Below are positions 29,561-39,037 of a stretch of DNA of 64,000 bases, one piece after another. The notes beneath the pieces were generated by a model. That model searched no databases, was not told the origin of the DNA, and saw only the letters and a program-made list of their open reading frames with translations. Made by a program: the position numbers and the translations under genes. This DNA is from Frankia sp. AgB1.9 (lineage in GTDB: Bacteria > Actinomycetota > Actinomycetes > Frankiales > Frankiaceae), in contig NZ_JADWYX010000032.1 of the NCBI RefSeq assembly GCF_016786355.1, forward strand, positions 26,746 through 90,745, in the 5' to 3' direction. Position 1 is the first letter of the stretch; every line of letters starts with the position of its first letter.

Positions 29561-31003
29561 GTGACCAGGTCCAGCGCGAGCACATCGAGCTCGGACGATC
29601 GGCCCGCCGTGCCGACCGCCGCCGCCGAGACGGGACCGCGGATCGCGGTCCTCGGTACCGGCTACCTGGGCGCCACCCACGCCGTCTGCATGGCGGAGCT
29701 GGGCTTCACCGTCATCGGCTACGACGTCGACGCGGCCAAGGTCGACCGGCTCGCCGCCGGCGAGGTGCCCATCTTCGAGCCGGGCCTCGAGGAGCTGCTG
29801 CGCAAGAACCTCGAGTCCGGCCGGCTGTCGTTCACGACCGACATCGACGGCATCGCCGGCTGGGCCGACGTGCACTTCGTCTGCGTCGGCACGCCGCAGC
29901 GGGCTGGTGACGGCGGCGCGGACCTGCGCTACGTCGACGCCGCCGTGGACCAGCTGATCGCGGCCGGGCTCGCGCCGGGCGCGCTGATCGTCGGCAAGTC
30001 CACCGTCCCAGCGGGCACGGCGGCCGGCCTCGCGGCCCGGATCAGCGCCGCGGCGCCCGATGTCGAGCTCGCCTGGAACCCGGAGTTCCTGCGCGAGGGC
30101 TTCGCCGTCGAGGACACCCTGCGGCCCGACCGGCTGGTGTTCGGCGTCGCGCCGGGCGGTGCCGCCGAGGCACGGCTGCGCGCGGTGTACACGGCGACTA
30201 TCGAGGCGGGCACGCCGGTGGTCGTCACCGACTACGCCACCGCCGAGCTGGTCAAGGTCGCCGCGAACGCGTTCCTCGCCACCAAGATCTCGTTCATCAA
30301 CGCGATGGCGGAGATCTGCGACGTGGCCGGCGCCGACGTGCTGGAGCTGGCCACCGCGATCGGCTACGACGCCAGGATCGGCAACCGGTTCCTGCGGCCC
30401 GGCATCGGCTTCGGCGGTGGCTGCCTGCCCAAGGACATCCGCGCCTTCCAGGCCAGGGCGACCGAGCTGGGCGCCGGGTCGTCGCTGGCGTTCCTCGCCG
30501 AGATCGACGCGGTGAACCTGCGGGCCAGGCAGCGGGCGGTGACGCTGACCCGCGCGGCGCTCGGCGGCGTGGTCGCCGGCCGGCGCCTAGGCGTGCTCGG
30601 CGCCGCGTTCAAGCCGAACTCCGACGACATCCGCGACTCGCCCGCGCTGGACATCGCGGCGGAGCTCGCCGCCGAGGGCGCGCAGGTCATCGTCTACGAC
30701 CCGGCCGCGATCCCGAACGCGCGGCTGCGCTACCCGTCACTGACCTACGCGACCTCGGTGCGGGAGGCGGTGGCGGCCGCGGACGCGGTGCTGGTGCTCA
30801 CCGAGTGGGCCGAGTTCCGCACGCTGGATCCGGCGGCCCTGCTGCCCCACGTCGCCGGCGCCGTGGTCGTCGACGGCCGGCACGCGCTCGACGAACAGCG
30901 CTGGCGCGAGGCGGGCTGGGCGTACCACAGCCTGGGCCGGCCGAGCCACGCCGGCAGCCAGCCGGCCGCGGACGACCTCAACGACGACGAGGCCGCGGCC
31001 TGA
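29561..31003 (+). CDS. ugd: UDP-glucose 6-dehydrogenase
   Basis: NAD-dependent four-electron oxidation of UDP-glucose to UDP-glucuronate, feeding capsule or envelope polysaccharides; 480 residues. The N-terminal Rossmann motif is VLGTGYLGATHA. The central helix carries DYATAELVKVAANAFLATK, and the catalytic cysteine lies in GFGGGCLPKD. The C-terminal UDP-binding domain shows LGAAFKPNSDDIRDSPA and ends VVDGRHALD. GTG 29561 is chosen because GGAAAGG precedes it and sequence further upstream is not family-like; the first ~25 residues are a Ser/Ala-rich tail. GtrA follows after 222 bp on the same strand. A UDP-glucose user next to LCP and GtrA fits the polysaccharide theme. Confidence 0.94.
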   Translation: MTRSSASTSSSDDRPAVPTAAAETGPRIAVLGTGYLGATHAVCMAELGFTVIGYDVDAAKVDRLAAGEVPIFEPGLEELLRKNLESGRLSFTTDIDGIAGWADVHFVCVGTPQRAGDGGADLRYVDAAVDQLIAAGLAPGALIVGKSTVPAGTAAGLAARISAAAPDVELAWNPEFLREGFAVEDTLRPDRLVFGVAPGGAAEARLRAVYTATIEAGTPVVVTDYATAELVKVAANAFLATKISFINAMAEICDVAGADVLELATAIGYDARIGNRFLRPGIGFGGGCLPKDIRAFQARATELGAGSSLAFLAEIDAVNLRARQRAVTLTRAALGGVVAGRRLGVLGAAFKPNSDDIRDSPALDIAAELAAEGAQVIVYDPAAIPNARLRYPSLTYATSVREAVAAADAVLVLTEWAEFRTLDPAALLPHVAGAVVVDGRHALDEQRWREAGWAYHSLGRPSHAGSQPAADDLNDDEAAA

Positions 31004-31225
31004 GCGGGGACACGGCCTCGTGAGCCTGGCTACCGCCGAGGCAGTGTCCGGGTTGCGACCCGGAATGCCGATTGTCACGCTGGAGTGGATTGCGCCGATG
31101 AGGCGCGTGGTCGAAGGTCCCGGGGCGGTCGGCCCGCCCGCCACCGGCCCGAGGGCCGTGTCACGACGCGCACCCGAGGGCACACCATCCGTCGATACCG
31201 CCCGTCACCCTGCCAAGGAGAACTG

Positions 31226-31864
31226 TTGCCTCCCGTCGTTGATCCGATCGTCTCCGTGTCGACCACCGCGGGTGCGCCAGTAGACCGCCGGGGGCAGTCG
31301 ATGGACCGCCAGGAGGCGTCGGTAGTCTCGGCAGGTGGCAGAAATCAACCGAGGTTGCCTGTCGTGAAGCATCGGGCACGGCCCTCCCGGGTCCAGCTGC
31401 TCATCCGTGAGGTCGGCAAGTTCGGCGTCGTCGGCGCTGTCGCATATGTCGTCGACTTCGTCGTGTCGAACGTGTGTCACGTCCAGTTCCACATGGACTG
31501 GCTGCTCGCCAAGACGATTTCCACGGTCATTGCGGCAACGGTCGCGTACATCGGGAACCGCCAGTGGTCCTTCACCCACCGGGCGCGCAGCGGTGTTCGC
31601 CGTGAGTACACGATCTTCTTCATTCTCAATGTGATCGGCCTCGGCATCGCGCTCGGTTGCCTCGGCTTCGGCGAGTATGTGCTGCACCTGAAGGGCGCCA
31701 TCGCCTTCAACGTGTTCGGCAACGTGTTGGGAACCGGGCTGGGCACGGTGTTCCGCTTCTGGGCCTACAAGCGCTGGGTCTTCCTGCACCCGGACCACCC
31801 GCGCGCGGTCTCGGGCCCTGACGCCCCGACTCCGGCCCGCGTCCCGGAGCCGGCCGGCCGCTGA
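31226..31864 (+). CDS. GtrA-family membrane protein
   Basis: 212-residue protein with a basic tail and four membrane helices (about 69-88, 94-118, 135-158, 166-188). GtrA proteins help flip or modify polyprenyl-linked sugars. Diagnostic features are VGKFGVVGAVAYVVDF in helix 1, AYIGNRQWSFTHR after helix 2, and FRFWAYKRWVF at the end. The start is uncertain: TTG 31226 has an excellent AAGGAG five bases before it, while ATG 31301 is a weaker alternative and both leave the helices intact. In mycobacteria the homolog also sits a few genes after the TIGR03089 gene and next to the PH-domain and birA genes. A hairpin terminator follows. Confidence 0.88.
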   Translation: MPPVVDPIVSVSTTAGAPVDRRGQSMDRQEASVVSAGGRNQPRLPVVKHRARPSRVQLLIREVGKFGVVGAVAYVVDFVVSNVCHVQFHMDWLLAKTISTVIAATVAYIGNRQWSFTHRARSGVRREYTIFFILNVIGLGIALGCLGFGEYVLHLKGAIAFNVFGNVLGTGLGTVFRFWAYKRWVFLHPDHPRAVSGPDAPTPARVPEPAGR

Positions 31865-32196
31865 GTCCCGGCCTTCGCGAACCCACCTGACGGCCGCGCA
31901 ACCGTATTCGAAGCGAGTCCCGCCGTCGGTCCTCGATAGACCGACGGCACAGCGCGGCATTCGCCCGCCCCGAGCCATAACGGCGCCGACCGGACCAGCC
32001 GGCCGGCGCCGCCGCATGCCCGGGGCCGGGAATGCTCACGGCGGGAAACAACGGACGCCTGTCGGACCTGCGACCTCCCATGTCCGACAAGCGACCGGAA
32101 GATGCCCCAGCCGGGGCGACCTCCTAACATCGGACACCGGTCCGGGGTTGAGAAATCGACGAGCCCGGGGACCGTTCCGGGAGGGGAACCACAACC
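31865..32196 (+). promoter_or_regulatory. Gap between gtrA and the first Cys4-domain gene
   Basis: 332 bp. It contains the gtrA terminator hairpin at 31922-31948. The remainder should hold the promoter of the gene at 32197; GGAGGGGAA at about 32178-32187 is its ribosome site. I see no clear -35/-10 pair and no other gene. Confidence 0.4.
31922..31948 (+). terminator. Hairpin terminator after gtrA
   Basis: GCCGTCGGTC pairs perfectly with GACCGACGGC (10-bp stem) around the loop CTCGATA. It lies 58 bp after the gtrA stop. Confidence 0.75.
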
Positions 32197-33396
32197 ATGC
32201 AGCCATCGGACTACGAGCCGGACAACTCGGACGCCGAGACCCAGCTCGTCGGCGGCGCCGCGACGCCGGCTCAGCCGCCTTACCCGCCGGGCTCGGCCGG
32301 AGGCGGCGCTGGCCAGACGCCGCCACCACCTCCGGCTGGCCAGCAGCCCTATCCGCCGACCACCGCGTACCCGCCCGGCTATCCGGCGCCCCAGACGCCG
32401 ACACCGGGCTCGTACGACCCGCAGCAGCAGTACCCGGCCCCGCCTGGCTACCCGGCCCAGGGCTACCCGCAGCAGCCGCAGGCTCAGCAGCCTTACGGCA
32501 CGCCCGCGCCCGGCTACGACTACGGCCAGCAGGCCCAGCAGCCCGGGTACGACTACGGCCAGGCCCAGCAGCCGGGGTACCCCGGCTACGCGGCCCAGCA
32601 GCCCGGCTACGGCACCCCGGCACCTGGCTACGGCACCCCCGCGCCCGGCTATGGCGGCACTCCCGCGCCCGGCTACGACTACGGCCAGCAGGCCCAGCAG
32701 CCGGGGTACGGCCAGCCGCCGGGCTATGGCTCCGGCTACCCGGGCGCCCCGCAGCCTCCGCGCAACAACAACCGCCGCAACCTGATCATCGGTGCGGTGG
32801 CCGCCGCCCTCGTCGTGGTCATCCTGATCGTGGTGCTGGCGGTGAGCCTTTCCGGCGGCGGCGACAAGCCCACCCCCCGCCCGACGCCGTCGCCGACCCT
32901 CACGGTCGGGCCGACAACCGGCGTCCCGACGCCAGCGCCGACGACCGCGGTGCCGACGGTGACACCGACCGGGCTGAGCACCGACGAGCAGGCGCTGGTC
33001 GACCAGCTCGACCCGAGCTCGATGAAGAACTGCGACCCGGCGCCCGACCAGGAGAACGACGACGTCCAGGCGGCCGTGCTGTGCACAGCCGGCGACGACG
33101 GGCGCGGCGTCTACGCGTTCAGCTACGTCAACGACACCGGTCTCCAGCACGACACGAAGTTCTACGGCGACGCGATCACCGAGACCGGCGACTGCAAGGC
33201 CGGTAAGGACCAGGTCAGCACCTGGAACTACGAGAACCAGGAGACCGACGAGGGCGCGCTGCTGTGCGGCCACACCAGCGACGGCGCCGCCTACCTTCGC
33301 TGGTACTACAACGACAAGCTGCTCGGCTTCTTCGCCACGGACAAGGACGGCGTCGCCCTCTACACCTGGTGGCACGACTTCGAGCCCGTCCAGTAG
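32197..33396 (+). CDS. Exported single-pass protein with PGYQ-rich tail and Cys4/WW domain (paralog A)
   Basis: 399 residues, no named family recognised. Layout: a disordered Pro/Gly/Tyr/Gln tail of ~185 residues with repeats of the type YGTPAPG and QQPGYDYGQ; one membrane helix (about 193-216, after RNNNRR); a Pro/Thr spacer; and a ~140-residue extracytoplasmic domain. The domain starts GLSTDEQALVDQLDP, has four cysteines in the contexts NCDPAP, VLCTAG, GDCKAG and LLCGHT, and ends near YTWWHDFEP. The same domain recurs in the next two genes, and I recall similar sequences behind some actinobacterial Ser/Thr kinases. The four cysteines suggest two disulfides outside the cell. ATG 32197 has GGAGGGGAA upstream. 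A strong hairpin follows. Confidence 0.8.
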   Translation: MQPSDYEPDNSDAETQLVGGAATPAQPPYPPGSAGGGAGQTPPPPPAGQQPYPPTTAYPPGYPAPQTPTPGSYDPQQQYPAPPGYPAQGYPQQPQAQQPYGTPAPGYDYGQQAQQPGYDYGQAQQPGYPGYAAQQPGYGTPAPGYGTPAPGYGGTPAPGYDYGQQAQQPGYGQPPGYGSGYPGAPQPPRNNNRRNLIIGAVAAALVVVILIVVLAVSLSGGGDKPTPRPTPSPTLTVGPTTGVPTPAPTTAVPTVTPTGLSTDEQALVDQLDPSSMKNCDPAPDQENDDVQAAVLCTAGDDGRGVYAFSYVNDTGLQHDTKFYGDAITETGDCKAGKDQVSTWNYENQETDEGALLCGHTSDGAAYLRWYYNDKLLGFFATDKDGVALYTWWHDFEPVQ

Positions 33397-33419
33397 TGCC
33401 CGGCCAGTAGTGCCGCTGC

Positions 33420-33473
33420 CTCCAGTGTGTGCCGTCGCCCGGCTCGACCCCCGGGCGACGGCGCACACTGGAG
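33420..33473 (+). terminator. Very strong 23-bp-stem hairpin terminator
   Basis: CTCCAGTGTGTGCCGTCGCC.. pairs with ..GGCGCACACTGGAG over 23 bp with a single T/C mismatch that becomes a G-U wobble in RNA, around an 8-base loop. It begins 24 bp after the stop of paralog A and probably uncouples it from paralog B. Confidence 0.88.
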
Positions 33474-33661
33474 GCGTCTGATCGGCCGGCTCGGCCAGTC
33501 GCCAGGCCGGTGGCCGGCCGAACCAGGCCAGCCCCGGCCCTCGGCGGCGCCGGCTGACCCGCCGAGCTCCGTCCACGGCGGCGGCCCGTTCCCGGGCCCC
33601 GTCCCAGCCAGCAACCCTGTCCACGACCGTGCCGGCCGCGGGCGGACACCCGGGAGGAACG

Positions 33662-34750
33662 GTGGCGAGCCCGCCTGACAACGTGCCGCCTCGGCCTGAC
33701 GGGACCGCGGGCGACGACGGCCCGTGGACGTCACTCGCCAGTTGGGCGGATGTCACCCCGCTGCCGTTCCGGGAACCGCCGGCCGCGCCGTCTCCCCCGG
33801 CGGCACCGCCAGCCCCGGCGGCGTCCCGCCCGGCGCCGGGCGCGCCGCCGCCCGGACGTCCCGCGCCGCCTAGACCGACGCCGGCTCGACCGGCTCCGCC
33901 GACGCCGTTCCCACCGATGGCGCCCCCGCGGCCCGCCGGCCCGCCGGGACGGACCCCGCCCGCGCCGGGCTGGGCCATCCCGCCGGGCGCGCAGGCACAC
34001 CCCGCTCCTCGCCCGCCGTGGCCGCCGATGCCGGCGCCGCCCGGCTGGCCGGGATCGGCGCCGCCCCCGGGTGCGGTGGGCCCGGGCACGGCGCCGCTCG
34101 CCATGACCCCGTTTCCCGCCGCCGCCCCACGCTCCCAGCGCCGGCCACTGGTGGTCGCGCTGGTCGTGGCCGCCGGGGTACTGGTGGCCGCGGCCGTCAT
34201 CGGCGGCCTGCTCGCGGTCGCGACACGCTCCGGCGGAGCCTCCGCGTCCCCGCTGGCCGCGGCCGCGCCCGCCGCGACGCCGGACCAGGGTTGGACCGAC
34301 GCGCAGCGGGCCCTCGCGGCCCGGCTGGACCCGGCCGCCCTCGTCGACTGCCGGCCGAACCCGGCCCCGGCCGGCGCGGGTGTGACGGCCGCCCTCTTCT
34401 GCTCGACCACCGACACCCATCAGCAGATCGCCGTCTTCGGCTACCGCGACGACGCCAGCCTGACGGCCGACGTCACGGCCCGGGCTGGCGACGTGGCCGA
34501 CGACGGCGACTGCGAGACCGGTGGGAGCGAGATCTTCACCTGGGACACCGGGCCGCACACCCAGGCCGGCGGCACGGTCATCTGCGACACCCATGCCGGC
34601 CAGCACTTCCTGTTCTGGACCTCGGACGAAGACCTGGTCTCGTTCCTCGGCTACGGCAGCGACCCACGGGCGCTCTTCCAGTGGTGGGAGCTGTTCCAGC
34701 CGTTCCCGGACTCGACTGGCGGCACCGCGGCCACGGCCCGCCCGGCCTGA
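33662..34750 (+). CDS. Exported single-pass protein with Pro-rich tail and Cys4/WW domain (paralog B)
   Basis: 362 residues with the same architecture as the upstream gene: a Pro/Ala-rich tail (~150 residues), one helix (about 161-185), then the shared domain, starting GWTDAQRALAARLDP. The four cysteines lie in VDCRPN, LFCSTT, GDCETG and VICDTH, and the end motif is LFQWWELFQP. The tail composition differs from paralog A (no Tyr/Gln repeats), whereas the outer domain aligns end to end, so selection acts on the domain. GTG 33662 with GGGAGG four bases upstream is preferred to the earlier GTG at 33629. No enzymatic motif is visible. It probably binds or senses something at the cell surface; that is inference only. 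Confidence 0.78.
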   Translation: MASPPDNVPPRPDGTAGDDGPWTSLASWADVTPLPFREPPAAPSPPAAPPAPAASRPAPGAPPPGRPAPPRPTPARPAPPTPFPPMAPPRPAGPPGRTPPAPGWAIPPGAQAHPAPRPPWPPMPAPPGWPGSAPPPGAVGPGTAPLAMTPFPAAAPRSQRRPLVVALVVAAGVLVAAAVIGGLLAVATRSGGASASPLAAAAPAATPDQGWTDAQRALAARLDPAALVDCRPNPAPAGAGVTAALFCSTTDTHQQIAVFGYRDDASLTADVTARAGDVADDGDCETGGSEIFTWDTGPHTQAGGTVICDTHAGQHFLFWTSDEDLVSFLGYGSDPRALFQWWELFQPFPDSTGGTAATARPA

Positions 34751-34897
34751 GCCGGCCGCCAGCCCAGGCCCCAGGGCCCGCCGGTCGCCAGGTCCGTGCC
34801 GGCGGTCGATGGCAACGAACCGCAGCCGGTGAGCGTCGCACCGATCGGGAACGCGCAGGTACGCCCCGCGCGGGCGACGGCTGAACGGGAGGGACCG

Positions 34898-35551
34898 ATG
34901 CGGCGTCGGACTGTCGTCGCGGTGGCGGCCGGTGGTGCGCTGGTGGTCGCGGCCGCCGTGACCTCCACCGTCGTCCTCACCGCCGGTGGCGGCGGCCCCG
35001 CCGCCGGCGGCTCCGGGCCGGCTGGCACCGCCAGCCAGGGCGCCCCGCCCGCCGCCAGCACGTCACCGCCGGACGGGCTGACGCCGGCCGAACGGGCGCT
35101 CGTCGGGACGCTCGGGCCGCTGAAGGTGCACGACTGCGTGCCGGCCCCGGCTGACCGGGTCACCGAGCCGCCGGGCCCGGGGCTCGGCCTCGGCCAGGGG
35201 GTCGACGCGGCGGTGCGCTGCGAGACGAACGTGTCGGCCAGCGAGCCGGGACCGGCCGAGGTCGTCGCGCGCCACTACCGGGACGCGGCCACCCTGAAGG
35301 CCGACGCCGACCGGCGGGCCGCCGCGATCGACGACGTCGGCAGCTGCTCGGCCGGCCAGCCGAGCACGGAGACCTGGGGCCGCTCGACCAGGCAGCTAGG
35401 CGTCTTCCTGTGCGACCGCGGCCCCACCGGGACGCCCGCCGGGAGCTTCGACATCTTCTGGACGGTGACAGCCGACCGGACCGCGCTGTCGGCGACCAGC
35501 ACCGACGCGGCAGGCCTGATCGCCTGGTGGCGCGACTTCACCGCTCCGTAG
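34898..35551 (+). CDS. Exported protein with short anchor and Cys4/WW domain (paralog C)
   Basis: 217 residues, the shortest of the three. A brief basic start (MRRRT) leads straight into one hydrophobic helix (about 5-28), then a Gly/Ala/Pro linker and the shared domain, starting GLTPAERALVGTLGP. The cysteines are in HDCVPAP, VRCETN, GSCSAG and FLCDRG, and the end motif is IAWWRDFTAP. The helix could be a signal anchor or a cleaved signal peptide; no lipobox is visible. ATG 34898 with GGGAGGG four bases before it is preferred to the GTG at 34796. It converges on the PH-domain gene, with 23 bp between stops. Confidence 0.78.
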   Translation: MRRRTVVAVAAGGALVVAAAVTSTVVLTAGGGGPAAGGSGPAGTASQGAPPAASTSPPDGLTPAERALVGTLGPLKVHDCVPAPADRVTEPPGPGLGLGQGVDAAVRCETNVSASEPGPAEVVARHYRDAATLKADADRRAAAIDDVGSCSAGQPSTETWGRSTRQLGVFLCDRGPTGTPAGSFDIFWTVTADRTALSATSTDAAGLIAWWRDFTAP

Positions 35552-35574
35552 CGCGTACGGCGGCGGCCGGGCAG

Positions 35575-36117
35575 TCAGGCGCTCGCGCGGCCCTGCAGGT
35601 CCTCACCGAGCTCGTAGAGGCGCAGGTGCACCTGCTCGACGTCGGGGACGCTGGTGAGGCTCAGCTGGCCGCGCTCACCGGCACTCTCGATCGTCAGCGT
35701 GCCCGAGCTGAACATGCGCTCGAACAGGGTCTGTCGGAAGCCGACGTCGTTGATCCGGCCCAGCGGAATGTCGTGGCCGGACCTGGTCAGGATGCCGTCC
35801 CGCAGCAGGACCCGCTCGGTAGTGATCACATACCGGGTGGTGACCCAGCGCAGCCAGGGCCGGATGCTCAGCCAGAACAGCGCCGCCACGGCGACGATCA
35901 GAATCAGGTACTGGAGCGGGTGCTGCACCGCGCCGCTCGGCGTGAAGAACACCCCGAGCACCGCGAGCAGAAGCACCACCACCGCGCAGGCCAACGGCCC
36001 CACCAGCCGGATCCAGTGTGGATGCAGGTCCAGCACGACCATCTCGTCGTCGGTCAGGATGTCCTCGGGAAAACCCACAGGACCGATGTTCGCACTTGCG
36101 GCGAAGCGGCCGGGCAT
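35575..36117 (-). CDS. PH-like (bPH2/DUF304) domain membrane protein
   Basis: 180 residues: a short polar start, two close membrane helices (about 39-58 and 68-84), then a bacterial PH domain with [31 protein letters not shown] and [12 protein letters not shown], the typical order of strands. ATG 36117 is the longest start; the first ~15 residues are not conserved-looking. Mycobacteria carry a homolog at the same place, next to birA, so this is part of the conserved neighbourhood. The function of the family is not known in detail; membrane association with a regulatory or scaffolding role is likely. Confidence 0.85.
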   Translation of the reverse strand: MPGRFAASANIGPVGFPEDILTDDEMVVLDLHPHWIRLVGPLACAVVVLLLAVLGVFFTPSGAVQHPLQYLILIVAVAALFWLSIRPWLRWVTTRYVITTERVLLRDGILTRSGHDIPLGRINDVGFRQTLFERMFSSGTLTIESAGERGQLSLTSVPDVEQVHLRLYELGEDLQGRASA

Positions 36118-36200
36118 GGGCCGCCGCGCACGATTCCGGCGGACGTCCGCCGTTCGGCTACGGTCTGGGCCGAGCGGGCGCCGTCAGCCCCGCGGCCCGG

Positions 36201-37043
36201 CTACCGGGCGCCGGGCGCCGGGCGCAGGTGAACGACGTCGGCGGCACTGAACGCGCGGCCGTTCACGACCAGCCGGCCGGTCGGGTCGACATCGGTGGCA
36301 ACACCCACGACGGTCTCACCACCCGGCAGCTCGACCCGGACGTCCAGGCCCAGCGTCGCGCACACCTCCCGGTAGGCCGGGCGGGCGGCGCCCGGGTCCG
36401 CCTCGAACGCCGCCAGCGCCCGCGCGAGGTCGGTCAGCAGCGCGGCCAACAGCTCCGTGCGGGTCGCGGCCGGGCCGTCTTCCGCGTTCCGGGTCCCGAT
36501 CCCGTCGGCGGCCAGCACGGCGAGGCTGGTGGCGCCCGGGGGCAGATCCGCGGCGGCGGTGTGGACGTTCAGACCGAAGCCGATGACCAGCCCGGGTGGC
36601 CCGGGTGGGCTCGGCACCAGCTCGACGAGGATGCCGGCCAGCTTCGCGCCCTCGACCTGGACATCGTTCGGCCATTTGAGCCAGGCCGGGACGCCGTACC
36701 GGGAGCGCAGCGTGCCGACGAGCGCCGTCCCCACGACCATGGGCACCCAGCCCAACATCGCCGCCGGCGCCGGACCTGGCCAGGCATCCGTGGCCGGCCG
36801 CGCCAGCAGCGAGACGGTCAGCCCCACCCCCGGCGGCGCCTCCCAGACCCGGTCCAGCCGCCCACGCCCGGCGCGCTGACGCTCGGCAGCGACCACAAGC
36901 CCCGCGGCCTCACCGGCCCGCGCCCGCGCGGCCACATCCGCATTCGTCGACCCAGTCTCAGCAACAACCTCAACCCGCAGCCCCACGGCCTCGCCGGCCG
37001 CAGCCAGCACAACGGCGTCCAGCGGGTCCTCGACACCACTCAC
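36201..37043 (-). CDS. birA: Biotin--[acetyl-CoA-carboxylase] ligase
   Basis: Activates biotin with ATP and attaches it to the carboxyl-carrier domain of the carboxylase alpha subunit encoded at 39483. 280 residues from GTG 37043. The biotinyl-adenylate loop GRGRLDRVW, the catalytic LKWPNDVQV Lys and KLAGILVEL are all present, followed by the small C-terminal SH3-like domain. There is no N-terminal helix-turn-helix, so it is a monofunctional (group I) ligase and not a repressor. Sequence upstream of 37043 in the same frame is low-complexity and not family-like. It diverges from accD5 and is located exactly where its substrate operon starts. Confidence 0.93.
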   Translation of the reverse strand: MSGVEDPLDAVVLAAAGEAVGLRVEVVAETGSTNADVAARARAGEAAGLVVAAERQRAGRGRLDRVWEAPPGVGLTVSLLARPATDAWPGPAPAAMLGWVPMVVGTALVGTLRSRYGVPAWLKWPNDVQVEGAKLAGILVELVPSPPGPPGLVIGFGLNVHTAAADLPPGATSLAVLAADGIGTRNAEDGPAATRTELLAALLTDLARALAAFEADPGAARPAYREVCATLGLDVRVELPGGETVVGVATDVDPTGRLVVNGRAFSAADVVHLRPAPGAR

Positions 37044-37211
37044 GAACCCACTTTGCCACCACCACCTCCAGGCACCCGACACTCCGGTCCCGGTCCCGGC
37101 GTCGGTCCCGACAACCAACTCCGGCGTCCCCACCGAGCCCGAGCCGCCCAATCAAGAAACCAGCAACCAACCCCACCCAACATCACCCAGGAATCAACCC
37201 ACCCAACCCAG

Positions 37212-37344
37212 CCAAGATCCCGACCCTGGACAAGCGCACACCTCCGCACTTCACCCATGCCCAGAACCACGGTGGCGAGGGCGCTTAGCGCCCGAAGCAG
37301 GCAAGACGGCCAGAGGCGCGAAGCGCCGTCTCTGGCCGGATGCC
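37212..37344. repeat. Dispersed intergenic element R, copy 1
   Basis: 133 bp within the 360-bp gap between birA and accD5 (37044-37403). It shares with copies 2 and 3 the blocks GATCCCGACCCTGGA, GAACCACG, GGGCGCTTAGCGCCCGA (a hairpin) and GGCGCGAAGCGCCG (a second hairpin) followed by TCTGGCCGGATGCC. No gene is present in the rest of the gap, which must hold both divergent promoters. Confidence 0.82.
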
Positions 37345-37403
37345 GTGAGACGGAGTGCACTGTTGCTCGCACCTGTGGCCGGCCTGGCCGTACGCTGCCG
37401 CGC

Positions 37404-38999
37404 ATGGCACTTCCGGCGCCCTCGGCTGATCCCACGCCCGACCCGCACACAACCGCGGGCAAGCTCGCCCAGCTTCGTCGAGTGAACGACGATGCCGTCC
37501 ACGCTGGCTCGCAGCGCGCGGTCGACGCGCAGCACGCCAAGGGCAAGATGACGGCCCGCGAGCGGATCGACGCTTTCCTGGACTCGGGCTCGTTCGTCGA
37601 GACCGACGCGTTCATGCGCCACCGCGCGCGCGACTTCGGGGTCGACAAGAACCGGCCCTACGGCGACGGCGTGGTCACCGGCTACGGGACGGTCGACGGG
37701 CGCCAGGTGTGCGTGTTCAGCCAGGACGCCACGGTCTTCGGCGGCAGCCTCGGCGAGGTCTTCGGCGAGAAGATCGTCAAGATCATGGACCTGGCCGTGC
37801 GGACCGGGTGCCCGGTCATCGGGATCAACGACTCCGGCGGCGCCCGCATCCAGGAGGGCGTGGTCGCGCTCGGCCTGTACGGCGAGATCTTCTACCGGAA
37901 CGTGCTGGCCAGCGGCGTCGTCCCGCAGCTTTCGCTGATCATGGGCCCGTGCGCCGGCGGTGCCGTGTACTCACCGGCTATCACCGACTTCACGCTCATG
38001 GTCGACAAGACCAGCCACATGTTCATCACCGGTCCCGACGTCATCAAGGAAGTCACCGGCGAGGACGTCGGGATGGAGGAGCTCGGCGGCGCGCACACGC
38101 ACAACTCGAAGAGCGGCGTCGCGCACTTCCAGGCCACCGACGAGACCGAGTGCTTCGAGCTCGCGAAGGCCCTGCTGTCGTACCTGCCGCCGAACAACAT
38201 GGACGACGCGCCGATCTTCGACGAGGTCACCGACCTGGACGCCGAGGTCGATCCCGACCTCGACACGTTCATCCCGGACTCGGCGAACACCCCGTACGAC
38301 ATGCACAAGGTGATCGAGAAGATCCTCGACGACGGGGACTTCCTCGAGGTGCACGCGCAGTTCGCGATGAACATCATCGTCGGCTTCGGCCGGGTCGACG
38401 GCCGCTCGGTCGGCGTCGTCGCCAACCAGCCGATGCAGTTCGCCGGCACGCTGGACATCGACGCGTCCGAGAAGGCCGCGCGTTTCGTCCGCACCTGCGA
38501 CGCGTTCAACATCCCGGTGCTCACGTTCGTCGACGTCCCGGGCTTCCTCCCCGGCACCTCGCAGGAGTGGACCGGCATCATCCGGCGCGGCGCGAAGCTG
38601 ATCTACGCCTACGCCGAGGCCACCGTGCCGAAGGTCACCGTGATCACGCGCAAGGCCTACGGCGGCGCGTACGACGTCATGGGGTCCAAGCACCTGGGCG
38701 CCGACATCAACCTCGCCTGGCCGACGGCCGAGATCGCCGTCATGGGCGCCCGCGGCGCCGTCAACATCATCTACCGGCGTGAGCTGGCCGGGTCCGAGAC
38801 GCCGGACGCCCGGCGCGCGGAGCTGATCGACGACTACAACGACCACTTCGCGACGCCGTACATCGCGGCCGAGCGCGGCTACCTCGACGCGGTGATCCAG
38901 CCGTCGGAGACCCGGCGCGAGGTCATCCGCGCGCTGCGGCTGCTGCGCAACAAGCGCCAGACCCTGCCGCCGAAGAAGCACGGCAACATCCCGCTGTGA
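37404..38999 (+). CDS. pccB: Acyl-CoA (propionyl-CoA) carboxylase beta subunit, AccD5/PccB type
   Basis: Carboxyltransferase moving CO2 from biotin onto propionyl-CoA (and perhaps acetyl-CoA), giving methylmalonyl-CoA for fatty-acid or polyketide branches. 531 residues with both crotonase-like halves. The oxyanion-hole segments are [12 protein letters not shown] and [11 protein letters not shown]; the Asp in GGAYDVMG corresponds to the residue (Asp422) known in Streptomyces PccB to favour propionyl-CoA. The long frame upstream is not protein-like. ATG 37404 begins right before the conserved [17 protein letters not shown]. It overlaps or abuts the epsilon subunit and is followed by the alpha subunit, a complete set, with birA divergent. 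Confidence 0.95.
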   Translation: MALPAPSADPTPDPHTTAGKLAQLRRVNDDAVHAGSQRAVDAQHAKGKMTARERIDAFLDSGSFVETDAFMRHRARDFGVDKNRPYGDGVVTGYGTVDGRQVCVFSQDATVFGGSLGEVFGEKIVKIMDLAVRTGCPVIGINDSGGARIQEGVVALGLYGEIFYRNVLASGVVPQLSLIMGPCAGGAVYSPAITDFTLMVDKTSHMFITGPDVIKEVTGEDVGMEELGGAHTHNSKSGVAHFQATDETECFELAKALLSYLPPNNMDDAPIFDEVTDLDAEVDPDLDTFIPDSANTPYDMHKVIEKILDDGDFLEVHAQFAMNIIVGFGRVDGRSVGVVANQPMQFAGTLDIDASEKAARFVRTCDAFNIPVLTFVDVPGFLPGTSQEWTGIIRRGAKLIYAYAEATVPKVTVITRKAYGGAYDVMGSKHLGADINLAWPTAEIAVMGARGAVNIIYRRELAGSETPDARRAELIDDYNDHFATPYIAAERGYLDAVIQPSETRREVIRALRLLRNKRQTLPPKKHGNIPL

Positions 39000-39037
39000 C
39001 CCAGGGGTCGGACCCAGAGATCTTCAAGGAGGTGCGC

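Noticed and set aside
31765..34416. 883-codon minus-strand frame opposite the Cys4 proteins
   Set aside because: Its product is repetitive Gly/Ala/Arg sequence reflecting the Pro/Gly repeats on the other strand.
36018..37403. In-frame N-terminal extension of pccB
   Set aside because: The extension runs opposite birA and is Arg/Pro-rich; family sequence begins at ATG 37404.
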